From Meira nashicola (taxonomy: Eukaryota > Basidiomycota > Exobasidiomycetes > Exobasidiales > Brachybasidiaceae): a stretch of DNA of 64,000 nucleotides. A model generated the notes under the pieces. The model saw only the letters and a list, made by a program, of their open reading frames with translations, did not search any database and was not told the DNA's origin. Both the position numbers and the translations under genes were made by a program. The stretch lies in NCBI GenBank assembly GCA_001600355.1, contig BCJU01000001.1:2687178-2751177 (forward strand), given 5' to 3'. Within the stretch, counting starts at the first letter, position 1, and the number at the start of each line of letters is the position of its first letter. Shown piece after piece: positions 40,442 through 50,907 of the stretch.

Positions 40442-43345
40442 ATGCGTGCCGAAACGTTTGAAATTCGTTGGCATGATACCCAACCAATCTTTTCGTGTTC
40501 ATTTCAACCCATCTCTGCCGCACATTTACGTCGCGTATTGGAACATAATCGAGCACAAGCAGCAGGTTTAGAACCTGGAAAAGTGTTACCCGATAGCGAT
40601 CAAGCTGGACCAAGCAAAACAAACGCTACAAGCATAAGTTCTGCATCTGGACCTTCTTCTATTTCAGCCACAGCAGCAACAATCAATGGTACACCACAAT
40701 CAAAACTTTCCTCTATCCCTCTGAGTGCACAAGGACAAAGTTGGCGTTTTGCAACAGCGGGAGGTGATAATCATGCACGTATTTGGATGGTACATCCCAA
40801 TATTCCTTCACCCGCAGCTTTGGCAGCAGCAGCACAAGTATCTGGAACAATTTCCAAACATCCTCCTCGCGTTGAATATCGTGCAACTTTACGTCGTCAT
40901 TCGGGAGTGGTGAATTGTGTTCGATTCAGTCCAAGAGAAGATCTTTTAGCAACTACAGGAGATGATGGAATGGTTTTATTTTGGATACCTTCAGACGGTC
41001 CTCCTTCTACATTCGGATCAACTTTTGACGAAGATGGAGATGCAGAATTCGCAAAAGAACATTGGCGTTTACGTACAATGTGCAGAGCATCGCCCTCTGA
41101 GATTTACGATATGGCATGGTCACCAAGCGGTGATGCGGTAGTGGTTGGCGGCACAGATTTCGTTGCAAGGATTATCAATGCGAACGATGGTACTGTCATA
41201 CGTGAAATTTCTGAACATAATCATTATATCCAAGGCGTAACATGGGATCCTTTGAGCGAATACATTGCAACACAAAGTAGCGATCGTTCGGTGCATGTTC
41301 ATCAATTACAAGGTAGAGGTGTACACGAATTAACGGGAACACAATTGGTCAGTAGAAATACAAAGATGGATCTTACGCATCGTAGAAATGCAAGCAATAA
41401 CGGTAATTTTATTTGGGATCATATGTCCAGACCTTCTGCCAAAAGAAGGGCAAGCAGTCATGCAAGCGATAGCGAACGTGACTCTCAATCCACACATGCA
41501 GCACCTGCGGGAAGATCGACAATCGGCAAGAGGACACAGAGAAGCAGTACTCCATTAGAGATTGTTGCCCCTAATGCAGCTTCATCTTCAGCTGCAACAT
41601 TGAACAATGCAAATGCAATTGCGCAAACGCCATCTTCTGCTTCATCAAACAGTGGTCAAAATCCTCGTGCTGCTACGCCAACACAAAATCAAAGTCCTGC
41701 TCCCGTTCATCCGCATTCGATGAATCCTCCTCAAAGAACACCTAGCCGACGATCAAGCTTTAGTGGATCACAAATTGGATCGCCTCCGACGAGTGCAACA
41801 TCTTTGGCCCCTTCCTATCCTCCAAGCTTGATCAACAACGCACAATTTGCCAGTGGCTCAACTCCCGTCAAAGCAGTCCCAGAACGCCCTGGCAGTAGCG
41901 CCTCACGTTCAGCATCAAGAAATCGTGGCTTTACCCCACGATCACCTTCTCCAGCACCACCTCTGCCTGCAATTCGAGCACCACCTTCACCAAAGCAAAG
42001 AATGGCCGCCTTACATGCTTCCAGTGCTGGATCGATGGCTAGATTGGGTATGCGTTTGTATGGAGATGAAAGTTTTAGTGGATTCTTTCGTAGGTTGAGC
42101 TTTAGTCCTGATGGTGCACTCTTGGTAACGCCAACGGGAATCTTTGAGAGTACAAGTGCGCCTGCAGGATCGACAAACGTTATGCAATCGCCTGCCAGTC
42201 CAACTGTTGCATCTTTGGGTCGCGAAGCTGTTAGCCCAGGAAGTCCACTTTTGCCAAATCATCCTGCCGCTCAGCATCCATCAGGACCGCCTGGACCACC
42301 AAGAAGTACAGTGTACCTATATGCTCGTGGCAATCTTCATAAGAGCAATGCTCCTATCGCTCACTTGCCAGGCCATAAAACTGCAACACTTGTTGTAAAG
42401 TTTTCACCAATCTTATACGAATTGCGAAGGGGAGGATCAGCCAGTAGGACAAACTCTGAGGAAGATGGAATTGCTCCTCACCCAACAATTCCTCTGGAGG
42501 CTGGAAAACAAAAGACTGTTGCGTTAAGCTCAGCAGCTTCTGCGGCAGGCGGAGTTGCATCAAGTGCCTCTGTAAGCGGAACAAATGATGTACCAAATGC
42601 AGAGGAGACAATTGAAAGTGGAGATGCAAATACTACACCAAAACAATCCAACGCCTCAGCACCACCTGCAAGTATGATTGGATTACCTTACCGAATGGTT
42701 TTTGCTGTCGCTACGCACGATTCTGTTTGGATTTATGATACACAACAAGGTGGACCTTTATGCTGTTTCAGTAACATGCATTATGCTAGCTTTACAGATC
42801 TTACTTGGTCACCTGACGGTCAAACTTTGATGATGTGTTCAACAGATGGTTATTGCTCAATCGTTGTATTTGATTATGGTGAATTAGGACAACCGTATAC
42901 TTATGCTTCCCAACCTTCTTTGCAACAACCTGTAGCACCTATTCCGCCTGCGAAACTTTCTGGTTCACCTATGTTACGTCGAGCAAGCGCTCAAAGTCTT
43001 CCTGGAAGCACGAATCCTATCGTTGGATCACATGGCACACCTCCTTCTGCACCTGGTCAAGTAGGTGGAAGTGGTAATTTGGCAACAAGTGGATTGGGAA
43101 ACGGATTGAGTCCATCATTAGGATTAGGTTTGGCAACGGGCAACGGTTTGGATGGAGAATCCAAAACGATGCGTGAAATTGATCCGCCTGTTGTACCTGC
43201 AAGTGCGATTGGAAGTATTCCTGCTTCGGTGGGTACATTGGAAAGCAATGCAGGAGGCATTTCAAATGAAGGATCTACGTCCAATGATACTACACGTAAA
43301 AAGCGTCGAATTGCTCCCACTCTTGAAGGTCCAATAGGAAGTTAA
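40442..43345 (+). CDS. CAC2: CAF-1 subunit Cac2/p60, WD40 protein
   Basis: 967 residues. The start (MRAETFEIRWHDTQPIFSCSF) and the repeats WRFATAGGDNHARIW, HSGVVNCVRFSPREDLLATTGDDGMVLFW, IYDMAWSPSGDAVVVGGTDFVARI, IQGVTWDPLSEYIATQSSDRSVHVH and, near the C-terminus, FTDLTWSPDGQTLMMCSTDGYCSIV match the seven-blade propeller of CAF-1 p60. This subunit helps the CAF-1 complex deposit H3-H4 on newly replicated DNA. The protein is nearly double the yeast or human length. A disordered Ser/Ala/Pro-rich insertion of about 200 residues falls mid-propeller (roughly residues 320-535), shorter insertions sit in blade one and before the last blades, and there is a Gly/Ser-rich tail ending with a basic KKRRIAPT segment. 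Confidence 0.93.
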   Translation: MRAETFEIRWHDTQPIFSCSFQPISAAHLRRVLEHNRAQAAGLEPGKVLPDSDQAGPSKTNATSISSASGPSSISATAATINGTPQSKLSSIPLSAQGQSWRFATAGGDNHARIWMVHPNIPSPAALAAAAQVSGTISKHPPRVEYRATLRRHSGVVNCVRFSPREDLLATTGDDGMVLFWIPSDGPPSTFGSTFDEDGDAEFAKEHWRLRTMCRASPSEIYDMAWSPSGDAVVVGGTDFVARIINANDGTVIREISEHNHYIQGVTWDPLSEYIATQSSDRSVHVHQLQGRGVHELTGTQLVSRNTKMDLTHRRNASNNGNFIWDHMSRPSAKRRASSHASDSERDSQSTHAAPAGRSTIGKRTQRSSTPLEIVAPNAASSSAATLNNANAIAQTPSSASSNSGQNPRAATPTQNQSPAPVHPHSMNPPQRTPSRRSSFSGSQIGSPPTSATSLAPSYPPSLINNAQFASGSTPVKAVPERPGSSASRSASRNRGFTPRSPSPAPPLPAIRAPPSPKQRMAALHASSAGSMARLGMRLYGDESFSGFFRRLSFSPDGALLVTPTGIFESTSAPAGSTNVMQSPASPTVASLGREAVSPGSPLLPNHPAAQHPSGPPGPPRSTVYLYARGNLHKSNAPIAHLPGHKTATLVVKFSPILYELRRGGSASRTNSEEDGIAPHPTIPLEAGKQKTVALSSAASAAGGVASSASVSGTNDVPNAEETIESGDANTTPKQSNASAPPASMIGLPYRMVFAVATHDSVWIYDTQQGGPLCCFSNMHYASFTDLTWSPDGQTLMMCSTDGYCSIVVFDYGELGQPYTYASQPSLQQPVAPIPPAKLSGSPMLRRASAQSLPGSTNPIVGSHGTPPSAPGQVGGSGNLATSGLGNGLSPSLGLGLATGNGLDGESKTMREIDPPVVPASAIGSIPASVGTLESNAGGISNEGSTSNDTTRKKRRIAPTLEGPIGS

Positions 43346-43386
43346 TGAAAAGATCGAAATCAAGCATAACTTGTACAAAAGTGCAG

Positions 43387-43403
43387 TATATATATATATA
43401 TAT
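43387..43403. repeat. TA microsatellite
   Basis: An uninterrupted TA run of 17 nt between the convergent CAC2 and lactonase genes. Confidence 0.8.
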
Positions 43404-43536
43404 TTCTTAATTCAGATTAATTAGTACCCTTTTTTTGTCCATACGGCATGTTGATATAGATCATGATGATAAATTACAAGCACCATATATAGAAAGCGTG
43501 AAGAAAGTTAGCAAGTGGGTAGATGTACAAAAGAAC

Positions 43537-44808
43537 TTATTTTGGCACGAAACCTGCAAATGCAACTTGATCGAGATTTTTAACTTCTGCACCTGTTTTT
43601 ATGAGATCGCCTGATTGAGGATCACGTTTAAATATGATGACATTACCTGTTGTTTGATGAGCAATAGCGAAAAAATGACCGTCTTGTGAAAGTGAGAAAT
43701 GTCGAGGCATCTTTCCGCCACTTTTTACCCATTTTTGAAATTCAATACTTCCATCTTTTTGATCACGCTTATAAATTGTAATATGATCTTCAACTTCATC
43801 TCCACGATCGGAAACATATATGAATTTTCCATCTGGACTTATTGCTAATTCGGCCGTTGTTCTTTGTGGACCTGCAGTTTGATTACCTCCTAGAGGTGTA
43901 CCTTCTGGAACACTCAAGACTGGTTTTCCGATAATGTTTAATGCACCTGAATCAGGATTATGCTCAAATGCTGTCAACGTACATGCTAATTCACTTGTAA
44001 GATAAGCGTATTGTTTATTTGTAATTTTATCTTGATAGAATGCTAAATGACGAGGACCTGTACCGGATCCTAATTGAGTAGATTGATTTTGTTGATCGAT
44101 GGATTTTGAACAATCTGAAGATTGTGTTGCTTTTATATGATGAATTTGATCTGCTCCTAAATCACAAATGTAAACCCATTTACCTTCTGGACTTGCAACT
44201 GCATCATGTGCATAACTATGATCTTGTCTTGTAGTCACAGGACCGGTTTGATTAACTTTGTATTGAAATACAGAAGCAGGTTGATCGTTGTTTTGTTCGA
44301 TTGGAATTCCATCTTTATTTAATTGAATAACAGCAGCTGAACCAGAATTATAATTTGCAACATACAAACATTGTCCTTGTACGCAACTTGCTACTGGACC
44401 GCCTCCTGCAGTACTGTAACCTTTTTTGTTACCGATCACTTTCCAAGGTGAGGATGATGGAATAAGAGGATTTCCTTGTTCTTTTTGCAAAACATAAGCA
44501 GTTCCATTATTTTCCGATTCACTCGTTACGTATGCAAGTGTATTGCTATTAAAAGGAGGAGGAAATTTACCTTTTGTGAACGTGATCCAAGAAGGTGAAT
44601 CGCCGGTTTGATTGTTCAATTGACCATGTTTAACGATTTCTAACGTAGAAGGAGGCTGAAAATGAAGTGGAACAACTGCGCCCGAATAACCTGCTGCTAA
44701 GATTTCATACGATTCTTTTGCTGGAGGTAAGGAAGCGTTTGTCATCTTTTGTACCGAACAGATGGAAGAAAAAAAAAGGAAAAGAACGCTTGATCGGATC
44801 GGGAACAT
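43537..44808 (-). CDS. Secreted-type lactonase, seven-bladed propeller
   Basis: 423 residues from the ATG at 44808 (MFPIRSSVLFLFF), which gives a probable signal peptide of about 20-25 residues. The body matches the 6-phosphogluconolactonase-like propeller family: YEILAAGYSG opening, GGGPVASCV, LYVANYNSGSAAVIQL, HAVASPEGKWVYICDLGADQIH, GPRHLAFYQ, TTAELAISPDGKFIYVSDRG and PRHFSLSQDGHFFAIAHQ. Family members include cycloisomerase-like and 6-phosphogluconolactonase enzymes. A signal peptide argues against a cytosolic pentose-phosphate role, so the substrate is uncertain. A second ATG (MTNASLPP) after the hydrophobic part would give a cytosolic form. Confidence 0.85.
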   Translation of the reverse strand: MFPIRSSVLFLFFSSICSVQKMTNASLPPAKESYEILAAGYSGAVVPLHFQPPSTLEIVKHGQLNNQTGDSPSWITFTKGKFPPPFNSNTLAYVTSESENNGTAYVLQKEQGNPLIPSSSPWKVIGNKKGYSTAGGGPVASCVQGQCLYVANYNSGSAAVIQLNKDGIPIEQNNDQPASVFQYKVNQTGPVTTRQDHSYAHDAVASPEGKWVYICDLGADQIHHIKATQSSDCSKSIDQQNQSTQLGSGTGPRHLAFYQDKITNKQYAYLTSELACTLTAFEHNPDSGALNIIGKPVLSVPEGTPLGGNQTAGPQRTTAELAISPDGKFIYVSDRGDEVEDHITIYKRDQKDGSIEFQKWVKSGGKMPRHFSLSQDGHFFAIAHQTTGNVIIFKRDPQSGDLIKTGAEVKNLDQVAFAGFVPK

Positions 44809-46142
44809 TATTTTCACGACGCGTGCGGAGCGGAGTTTGAATGTACCGTCGAATTGATACAACAATGTAAGTCACTCCCAAAAGAAAAGGACGATAATGT
44901 TGGTTATGATGATGGTATTTAGAATGAAATTTACATATTGGTGCATGGTGCATTGTTCTCTTTTTTTGTTCCCGAAATAGTACAATTCGTTCGCTAGCCT
45001 TGGGGAGAGTGACGCTTAGATCTCCGCGAAACAAACACCCAACATAGTCTGTGTTAGTATGCGTTCATGCATATGTAGTCCACTTTCGCACGGCGGGAAT
45101 TGCTAGTGTTGTTCTTTAAAATGTTCGAAGTGGGGGGAAATTTGGATTAAATAAGCATAATGGTTCAACACATAAAACAAAGCGCGGTTTTTTGGGGGGA
45201 TTTCGTGCATCAGCGCCAGTGCCACTTGTAGATCAGAAAGGTTATAGGTATGAATCTAATGACCTTAAGCAATGCAGCAAAATAATAATCTACAGTAAGA
45301 TATCGTTATCTAGATATAGATCCGAGATGAGATATGCAAGGGAAAGAGAAGAAGAAGTTATGAACGTAGAAATTATTGTGTATCTACTGAAAGGGCAATA
45401 AATATGATCAAACCATGAAAATTGCTCATCATAGCAATATATGTTGTAAACCTTACTGAAAAATCTATAAACAGGTTTCATTTATGTATTTACGATCAAC
45501 TTTATTTTTATATACAAATCAATCGAGAAATTACTTGACTTTGAACTTGAAATAAGTTATAACGAGTTATAATTAACAATGCACATAATTGTTATGTACA
45601 AATTAAATGTGAAATAATTATTATAAATATAATTTTGACTATCATGAACTTTCTCTGGTTTTCAATTCCTCTTGTTTCAGATAGCACATTTATGAGCATA
45701 AATTTTTCATAAAATTTTGGCCGTCTTTTGAAAAAGTATAAAGAATAAAATCTCACGCCAAGTCTGAAATTTCGTAAATTCCTTCTGGCGGCTACTCATT
45801 TCATTTTAGAAGTCAGTACCTCAAAGCATGCACCTTACTGCTATTTCCGTTTTCTTTCCTTCTTTCTTATGAATTTTTGTCCTATTGATCCTTTCAAACC
45901 AGGATTGCATATAGGAAGAGAAATCATATTTCTCCGCCATTAAAAGTACATTATGACCTCAGAGGAAAGCATTTTTTGCTCATACGGTCTTTTCTACTCG
46001 CCACAATCCCGAAACTAATCTTTTTTCTAAATGCTTCAATTGGGAGTTAAATAATGATACAATGTTCAAAAGAGATGAGAATGATGAATGTATGTGCAGC
46101 ATGAAAAGAGAGGTGATTTTTCTTCTTCTTGAGTTTGAGTAT
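44809..46142. other. Long AT-rich intergenic region
   Basis: 1.33 kb between two minus-strand genes. It is very AT-rich from about 45400 to 45780, with many TTATAA/AATTAT words. No supportable gene, tRNA or repeat family was seen. It must contain the lactonase promoter and the MAS2 3' UTR. Confidence 0.5.
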
Positions 46143-47909
46143 TCAAAGACCGAGTCCGCGACTTCGTAACATTGAACGTACGTCTCCCATTCCGTTCAAA
46201 TTACCCATAGCAACTACAGAAGATTGTCCACTTCCCAACACATTCACACTGGCATTTTCAGGTCGTAAAACACGTCTAGCAACTCTTGTCAATTGCTCCA
46301 AATCAACTTCATCAATCTTTTCACACATTTCCTCAACGCTGACCCTTCTTCCATGCACTTGTACTTGTCTTCCAACATCTTCTACTTGAACAACACGACT
46401 TTCCAATGCCATCACCAAGCTACTTTTTAATTGATTCTTTGCCCTTTGTAATTCTTGTGCTTTGATCGATCCTGTAACGCCAGGCGAACAGATTAAATTT
46501 AACTCGTTAGCAATAATACCGGGAATATGACGATTAAAGCTAGGATCTACACTTGCTGCGATACCGAAAAGACCGGAATCGGCATAGCAATGATGGAAAG
46601 CAGCACAGAAATCGACGGCATGATGTTGATTGAGAACGTTACTGTACAAACGACTGTACATTCCTTTACCAGGTCCACCTGCACTGAACGAACCACCGCC
46701 ACCCAAGAGCATCTGGAGCGTAGCTAAGGCATAAATGTCATCATCTCGTATAGACAATCCCTCAAATGCGACGTATAAATGTGTAAAGTCCATATCACCT
46801 CGTTCATCATACAATTCTCCGCCAGTGTACAAAGCTTTGGCTTGAGCAACTTCTGCATGGGTAGGATAGACTTGATTCTGTGAATGTTGGGCATTCAATT
46901 TAGCAGCTGTAGAAAAATCGGCACTTTGAGCAAGAGAGGATGCGGTGGATGCTGAAGAGACAGTGGATAGCAAAGATGAGATGCTATTGCTTCTGCTTGA
47001 TGATGATCGACTGCTACTGCTACTACTAGCGCTGGCAGAAGCGCTATCTGCTGAAGCATCCCCTTTCAAGTGCCCAAATAGAGATTCCACTCTTTCCACT
47101 AAAGCTTGATGTTCAACTCCTGCTCCTGCAACAACGATACGCTCGGGCGTAAACCAAGCTTGACGGAAATTTTTCAAATTCTCAGATGTCATCACTTGCA
47201 ACGATTCCATAGGACACAAAAGTGGATTTCCTAGCGTTGCGTTATTGTAAGCAACAGAGTGAAGCATTTCTGGAATAATCATTTCAGGTTTATTCCAAAT
47301 TTCATTTATTTCCCAAGCTGCTGCTTCTTTTTGTTCTAGCAATTCTTCTTCTGTTAATGTTGGATTTAAAACGGTATCCGAAAGAATTGATAAAACGTCA
47401 GAAACACTATGACCGTATGTTGCTGCTTGATACATGATTGTTTCGCGTGAAGAAGAACACATGATATTTCCGCCTGCTTTTTCCATATCTCTGATCATTT
47501 CATCCGAAGATCTCTGAGATGTACTCTTGAAAGCCATACGATCGATTAAATGACTTACACCACTTTCACCTTGAACCCAAGGACGTTCGAATCGTGAACC
47601 TGTATCGATATAGATTCCCAAAGAGGAAAAATGACCAGGCGTTCCATCTGTGGCAACACGAACACCATTGGGCAAAGTGCTAACAGAAACGAGGGCGGAA
47701 GATGGAACGTGAGATGAATATTGTTTCTTGAACGGATTCAAAGGAGAAGATAATTTAGATTTCCTTGGCATTTGCATCCGTGCAGCATTCGAAAGAGCTT
47801 TGGCAGCAGATGAAGCAGAGATTGTCATATTACGAGTCGATCCACTACTTTTAGCCGCCGCCGCCGAAGCAGAAGCCAGAATACCTTGACTTGATGATGG
47901 TAATCGCAT
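46143..47909 (-). CDS. MAS2: Mitochondrial processing peptidase alpha subunit
   Basis: 588 residues. The N-terminus is rich in Ala, Ser and Arg without acids, as a mitochondrial presequence should be. The M16 fold begins with VSVSTLPNGVRVATDG. The zinc-binding HxxEH of the catalytic beta subunit is replaced by SHLIDRM, which identifies the non-catalytic alpha subunit. The glycine-rich loop that handles the substrate presequence is at about residues 400-419 (GGGGSFSAGGPGKGMYSRLY). With the beta subunit (not in this window) it removes presequences in the matrix. Oddity: a Ser/Ala-rich insertion of about 60 residues (around 281-345) separates the two M16 halves. It is divergent from CIA2 over 339 bp. 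Confidence 0.95.
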   Translation of the reverse strand: MRLPSSSQGILASASAAAAKSSGSTRNMTISASSAAKALSNAARMQMPRKSKLSSPLNPFKKQYSSHVPSSALVSVSTLPNGVRVATDGTPGHFSSLGIYIDTGSRFERPWVQGESGVSHLIDRMAFKSTSQRSSDEMIRDMEKAGGNIMCSSSRETIMYQAATYGHSVSDVLSILSDTVLNPTLTEEELLEQKEAAAWEINEIWNKPEMIIPEMLHSVAYNNATLGNPLLCPMESLQVMTSENLKNFRQAWFTPERIVVAGAGVEHQALVERVESLFGHLKGDASADSASASASSSSSSRSSSSRSNSISSLLSTVSSASTASSLAQSADFSTAAKLNAQHSQNQVYPTHAEVAQAKALYTGGELYDERGDMDFTHLYVAFEGLSIRDDDIYALATLQMLLGGGGSFSAGGPGKGMYSRLYSNVLNQHHAVDFCAAFHHCYADSGLFGIAASVDPSFNRHIPGIIANELNLICSPGVTGSIKAQELQRAKNQLKSSLVMALESRVVQVEDVGRQVQVHGRRVSVEEMCEKIDEVDLEQLTRVARRVLRPENASVNVLGSGQSSVVAMGNLNGMGDVRSMLRSRGLGL

Positions 47910-48248
47910 ATTGACAATCCCTTTGAATGCTGCTAATAATGCGAGAGGATGGCAATCATAAAATAAACATTTAGCCTTTGCTGGTAATCCAGACTTTTTC
48001 GCGCGACACCGTCTAAGTGATCTTCCGTCAAATGAATAACAACTTTAGGCACGGACAGATTGACTTTTCTATTCACCGAAAAGCAGCACGTAATTATTAA
48101 GAAATTTTTATTGATTCCCCGAATCCCGGTTAAATTGTGTACGCGTATAAGCTTGACATTAGACTAGTCTATATCCGCTGAGTCAATCAAGATAATAATA
48201 TTTATAACAATCATCTTACATTCCATCTATTCATTTTCACTCAAAGAA
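47910..48248. promoter_or_regulatory. Divergent promoter MAS2/CIA2
   Basis: 339 bp between two divergent ATGs. A TTTATAA word at 48201-48207 lies about 42 nt before the CIA2 start. No coding frame is seen. Confidence 0.45.
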
Positions 48249-48974
48249 ATGAACGACAAAGATAATGCAAATCCAATCATTCATGCACAAGCACAGAAAT
48301 CACAAAGGATAGACGATTCTGCACGTACAGAATGGTGGCGAGATGTTGCATTGACGGGTAATACGATCAATACGAATTCAACAAAATCATCCTTTGCCAC
48401 ATTACCCGATTATGATTCTGGATATGCAGAAGCAGATGATTACGATTTGGCATTAATAGATGATGAAAAGAAGGGTATCATCACCACAGAAAAGGTCGGA
48501 GAAAAAGATGTTATTGATGCTGAAGAAGTATTCGATCTCGTACGCTCTATTTCCGATCCCGAACATCCTCTCACTTTGGAACAATTAGCAGTGGTAAATG
48601 TGGATCATGTTACAGTTGATGAAGGAGATTTAAAGTCGCATAAGCCACCTACAGTATCAATCGCCTTAACTCCAACTATTCCACATTGTTCAATGGCAAC
48701 ATTGATCGGTTTAACAGTTCGTGTTCGACTTTTGCGTGCTTTGCCTTCAAGGTACAAGATCGATGTACGAGTACGACCAGGCACACATCAATCAGAAAAT
48801 GCAGTCAACAAACAGCTTAACGATAAAGAGAGAGTGGCGGCCGCTTTGGAAAATCAACATCTGTTGGGCGTTGTGTCGGATTGTTTGGCTACGGCAGGAA
48901 GAAGGGGAGCTTCTGAAGAAGAAGCTTTAAAACGAGCGGATGAATTGGCTATCGAATTAGGCTTAACTGTCTAA
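48249..48974 (+). CDS. CIA2: Cytosolic Fe-S assembly factor CIA2/MIP18
   Basis: 241 residues, ATG start. An acidic N-terminal region precedes the MIP18/DUF59 domain, which starts near residue 92 ([27 protein letters not shown]) and includes [20 protein letters not shown] with the conserved reactive cysteine, then [32 protein letters not shown]. This is the Cia2 (FAM96B) signature. Cia2 works with Cia1 and Met18/MMS19 to hand Fe-S clusters to cytosolic and nuclear enzymes such as DNA polymerases. The length and C-terminus are typical. It is convergent with UBA3, with stops only 73 bp apart. Confidence 0.94.
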   Translation: MNDKDNANPIIHAQAQKSQRIDDSARTEWWRDVALTGNTINTNSTKSSFATLPDYDSGYAEADDYDLALIDDEKKGIITTEKVGEKDVIDAEEVFDLVRSISDPEHPLTLEQLAVVNVDHVTVDEGDLKSHKPPTVSIALTPTIPHCSMATLIGLTVRVRLLRALPSRYKIDVRVRPGTHQSENAVNKQLNDKERVAAALENQHLLGVVSDCLATAGRRGASEEEALKRADELAIELGLTV

Positions 48975-49047
48975 AGCATACAATTTAATCTTTTTCTGTA
49001 TTTCACCTTGTATTATACATTTCAATATGATTGCAATCTTTACATAT

Positions 49048-50331
49048 CTAAAATCGTAAAATTAAAGACAATTGAAAAGGCAAAGAAGCATCAGTGACTG
49101 TAATTTCATCACCTTCCTCTAATCCTAAAGCAGATAAAGTCTTTGCAAGATTCGGTTCCGTTGATGCACGTAAGGAAGCGGGTGCTTGGAAGAATAAAGG
49201 TCCTTTGGGTCCTGATAATGAAGGTCGCTTGAGCTGTAAATCTTGCGTTTCAGCCAAATATTCCAGGATTCGCTCAACTGTCCAACTTGACGTGCAATTC
49301 AAATCTCTCGCCTCTCCTCCACAGACCGGACATTCTGGGCGCTTTTCATGTTCGAAAGTGTAAGCATAAACGCCATCATTGCCAGTGTACATCATATAAT
49401 TATTCAGATAGGGTGCTGCAGTTGTGGCGATCTTAAAGGCTTCTTGTGTACAAGCAGCAGCAATGATTGCATTGGTTGATGCAATCGCTGGAATAATATT
49501 TTTCACAACGCCTTGTGTTAGACTCCAAGTAACACCTTCAATATTGAATTGTTTTGCACGTTTTTGAGCCACACCCAATAACCATTGAATCGTATCAGGA
49601 TCGTCTTTGTCCATCTTTTTGTCGCCAAACACGCGAGGCCATTCCAACACACTTGCCCATTCAATGCAATGTTCTGGTAAACGTGGCGTGTTGGCTATTG
49701 TGCATATTGGAAAAACAGTTTGACGATGTAGCATGTCCAAACTGCATTCATAACAGCTAGTAATTGTAGGAAGAATGACTCTAGCTTGACCTTTGAAGCC
49801 TTCTGTTCCTCCATCGATAAGAGGTTTGAGTGATTCAGAATTTTCTTCGTCGACCATGTTCACCAATGTAGCATTAATCCATCTTCTAGCTTCAACAGAA
49901 TCTAATCCACAAATGATAAGATTAAATTGCATATAATATTCTTCATCTTTATCTTGAATTTTTCCATGATACGGTGTAACTTTAATACCTTTTACCCTAT
50001 CCATAACAAAACGAGCAGCTGTTTCTGCTTTTGAATTTCCAACATCTTTTTCTCTGAATAAAAATTGTCTATTCAAATTTGAAACATCAATCGTATCCAT
50101 ATCAATGATATGTATATCTGCAAATCCGCTCAAAGCTAAATTTGTCAAAATTTCACAACCTAAACCACCTGCCCCAATTACTAAAATCTTGCATTGTGTT
50201 CGTAAGAATTCTTTGACTGTTTTTCCTGCTGCAAATGCATCATCTGTTTGTGGACCTGGCCTATCTAAGATTTTATCGACGTGAACATGACGATGAAGAG
50301 TTGATCTTGATGAAGATGCAACGGCGGTCAT
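49048..50331 (-). CDS. UBA3: NEDD8-activating enzyme E1 catalytic subunit UBA3
   Basis: 427 residues from the ATG at 50331 (MTAVASSS). The ATP-binding loop GAGGLG is at 53-58, followed by IDMDTIDVSNLNRQFLF. The catalytic cysteine is Cys210 in FPICTIANTPRLPEHCIEW. Zinc-ligand CxxC pairs are CYEC and CPVC. The last about 85 residues form the ubiquitin-fold domain that docks the E2. With Ula1/APPBP1 (not in this window) it adenylates NEDD8/Rub1 and passes it to Ubc12, leading to cullin activation. The frame extends upstream through a GTG but no ATG, so the ATG at 50331 is chosen. The gene lies 576 bp downstream of UBC12 on the same strand. Confidence 0.95.
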   Translation of the reverse strand: MTAVASSSRSTLHRHVHVDKILDRPGPQTDDAFAAGKTVKEFLRTQCKILVIGAGGLGCEILTNLALSGFADIHIIDMDTIDVSNLNRQFLFREKDVGNSKAETAARFVMDRVKGIKVTPYHGKIQDKDEEYYMQFNLIICGLDSVEARRWINATLVNMVDEENSESLKPLIDGGTEGFKGQARVILPTITSCYECSLDMLHRQTVFPICTIANTPRLPEHCIEWASVLEWPRVFGDKKMDKDDPDTIQWLLGVAQKRAKQFNIEGVTWSLTQGVVKNIIPAIASTNAIIAAACTQEAFKIATTAAPYLNNYMMYTGNDGVYAYTFEHEKRPECPVCGGEARDLNCTSSWTVERILEYLAETQDLQLKRPSLSGPKGPLFFQAPASLRASTEPNLAKTLSALGLEEGDEITVTDASLPFQLSLILRF

Positions 50332-50907
50332 TTTTTTATGTGATGGGGAGAGAAGGTAAAGTTGTACATGTAGCGTGTTCTCGGACTTAAAAGAAAGGCA
50401 CACATATGTACATACAACACACGCACACACGACTTGCCTTGTTCAGCGTGCATGAGCGTGCGTATCCACTAGCTCAAAATTTATTCCTTGATTGATTTGA
50501 AAGTGCCTCCCTTCATTGTCTTTTGGTGAATTGGCTATCTGTTTCATGTAAGAGTCAGAGTGTTTATATTCCAACAGTAAGATCAAAACATATCGAACAA
50601 GTTTAAGAGTATCTCAAAGAGCCGCATGAAATTGGCTATCTGTTTTGATCAAATAGGAGGATGGGGATTTCCAGACTGTATGATTATCATCACGTTTCTT
50701 TTTCTCGATTCGACTTCATTAGCGATTCAACAAGAAGAAAATCCCAAAGTAGCTTTCTGTACAGCCATTCCAATCACAGCGATTGTTCGGACCTTTTCTT
50801 GCAGGAATTTAATAACGATCTGGTTATTATAGTATCAAAATGAAAGGAGAACTTAGACGAATACCTTCACTCAATCCTTTCGCAATCGCGTGCGTGAGAA
50901 TAATGAT
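50332..50907. other. Intergenic: UBC12 3' flank and UBA3 promoter
   Basis: 576 bp between two minus-strand genes. It includes a CA-rich stretch around 50401-50430 just before the UBA3 start. No gene is supported. Confidence 0.5.
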
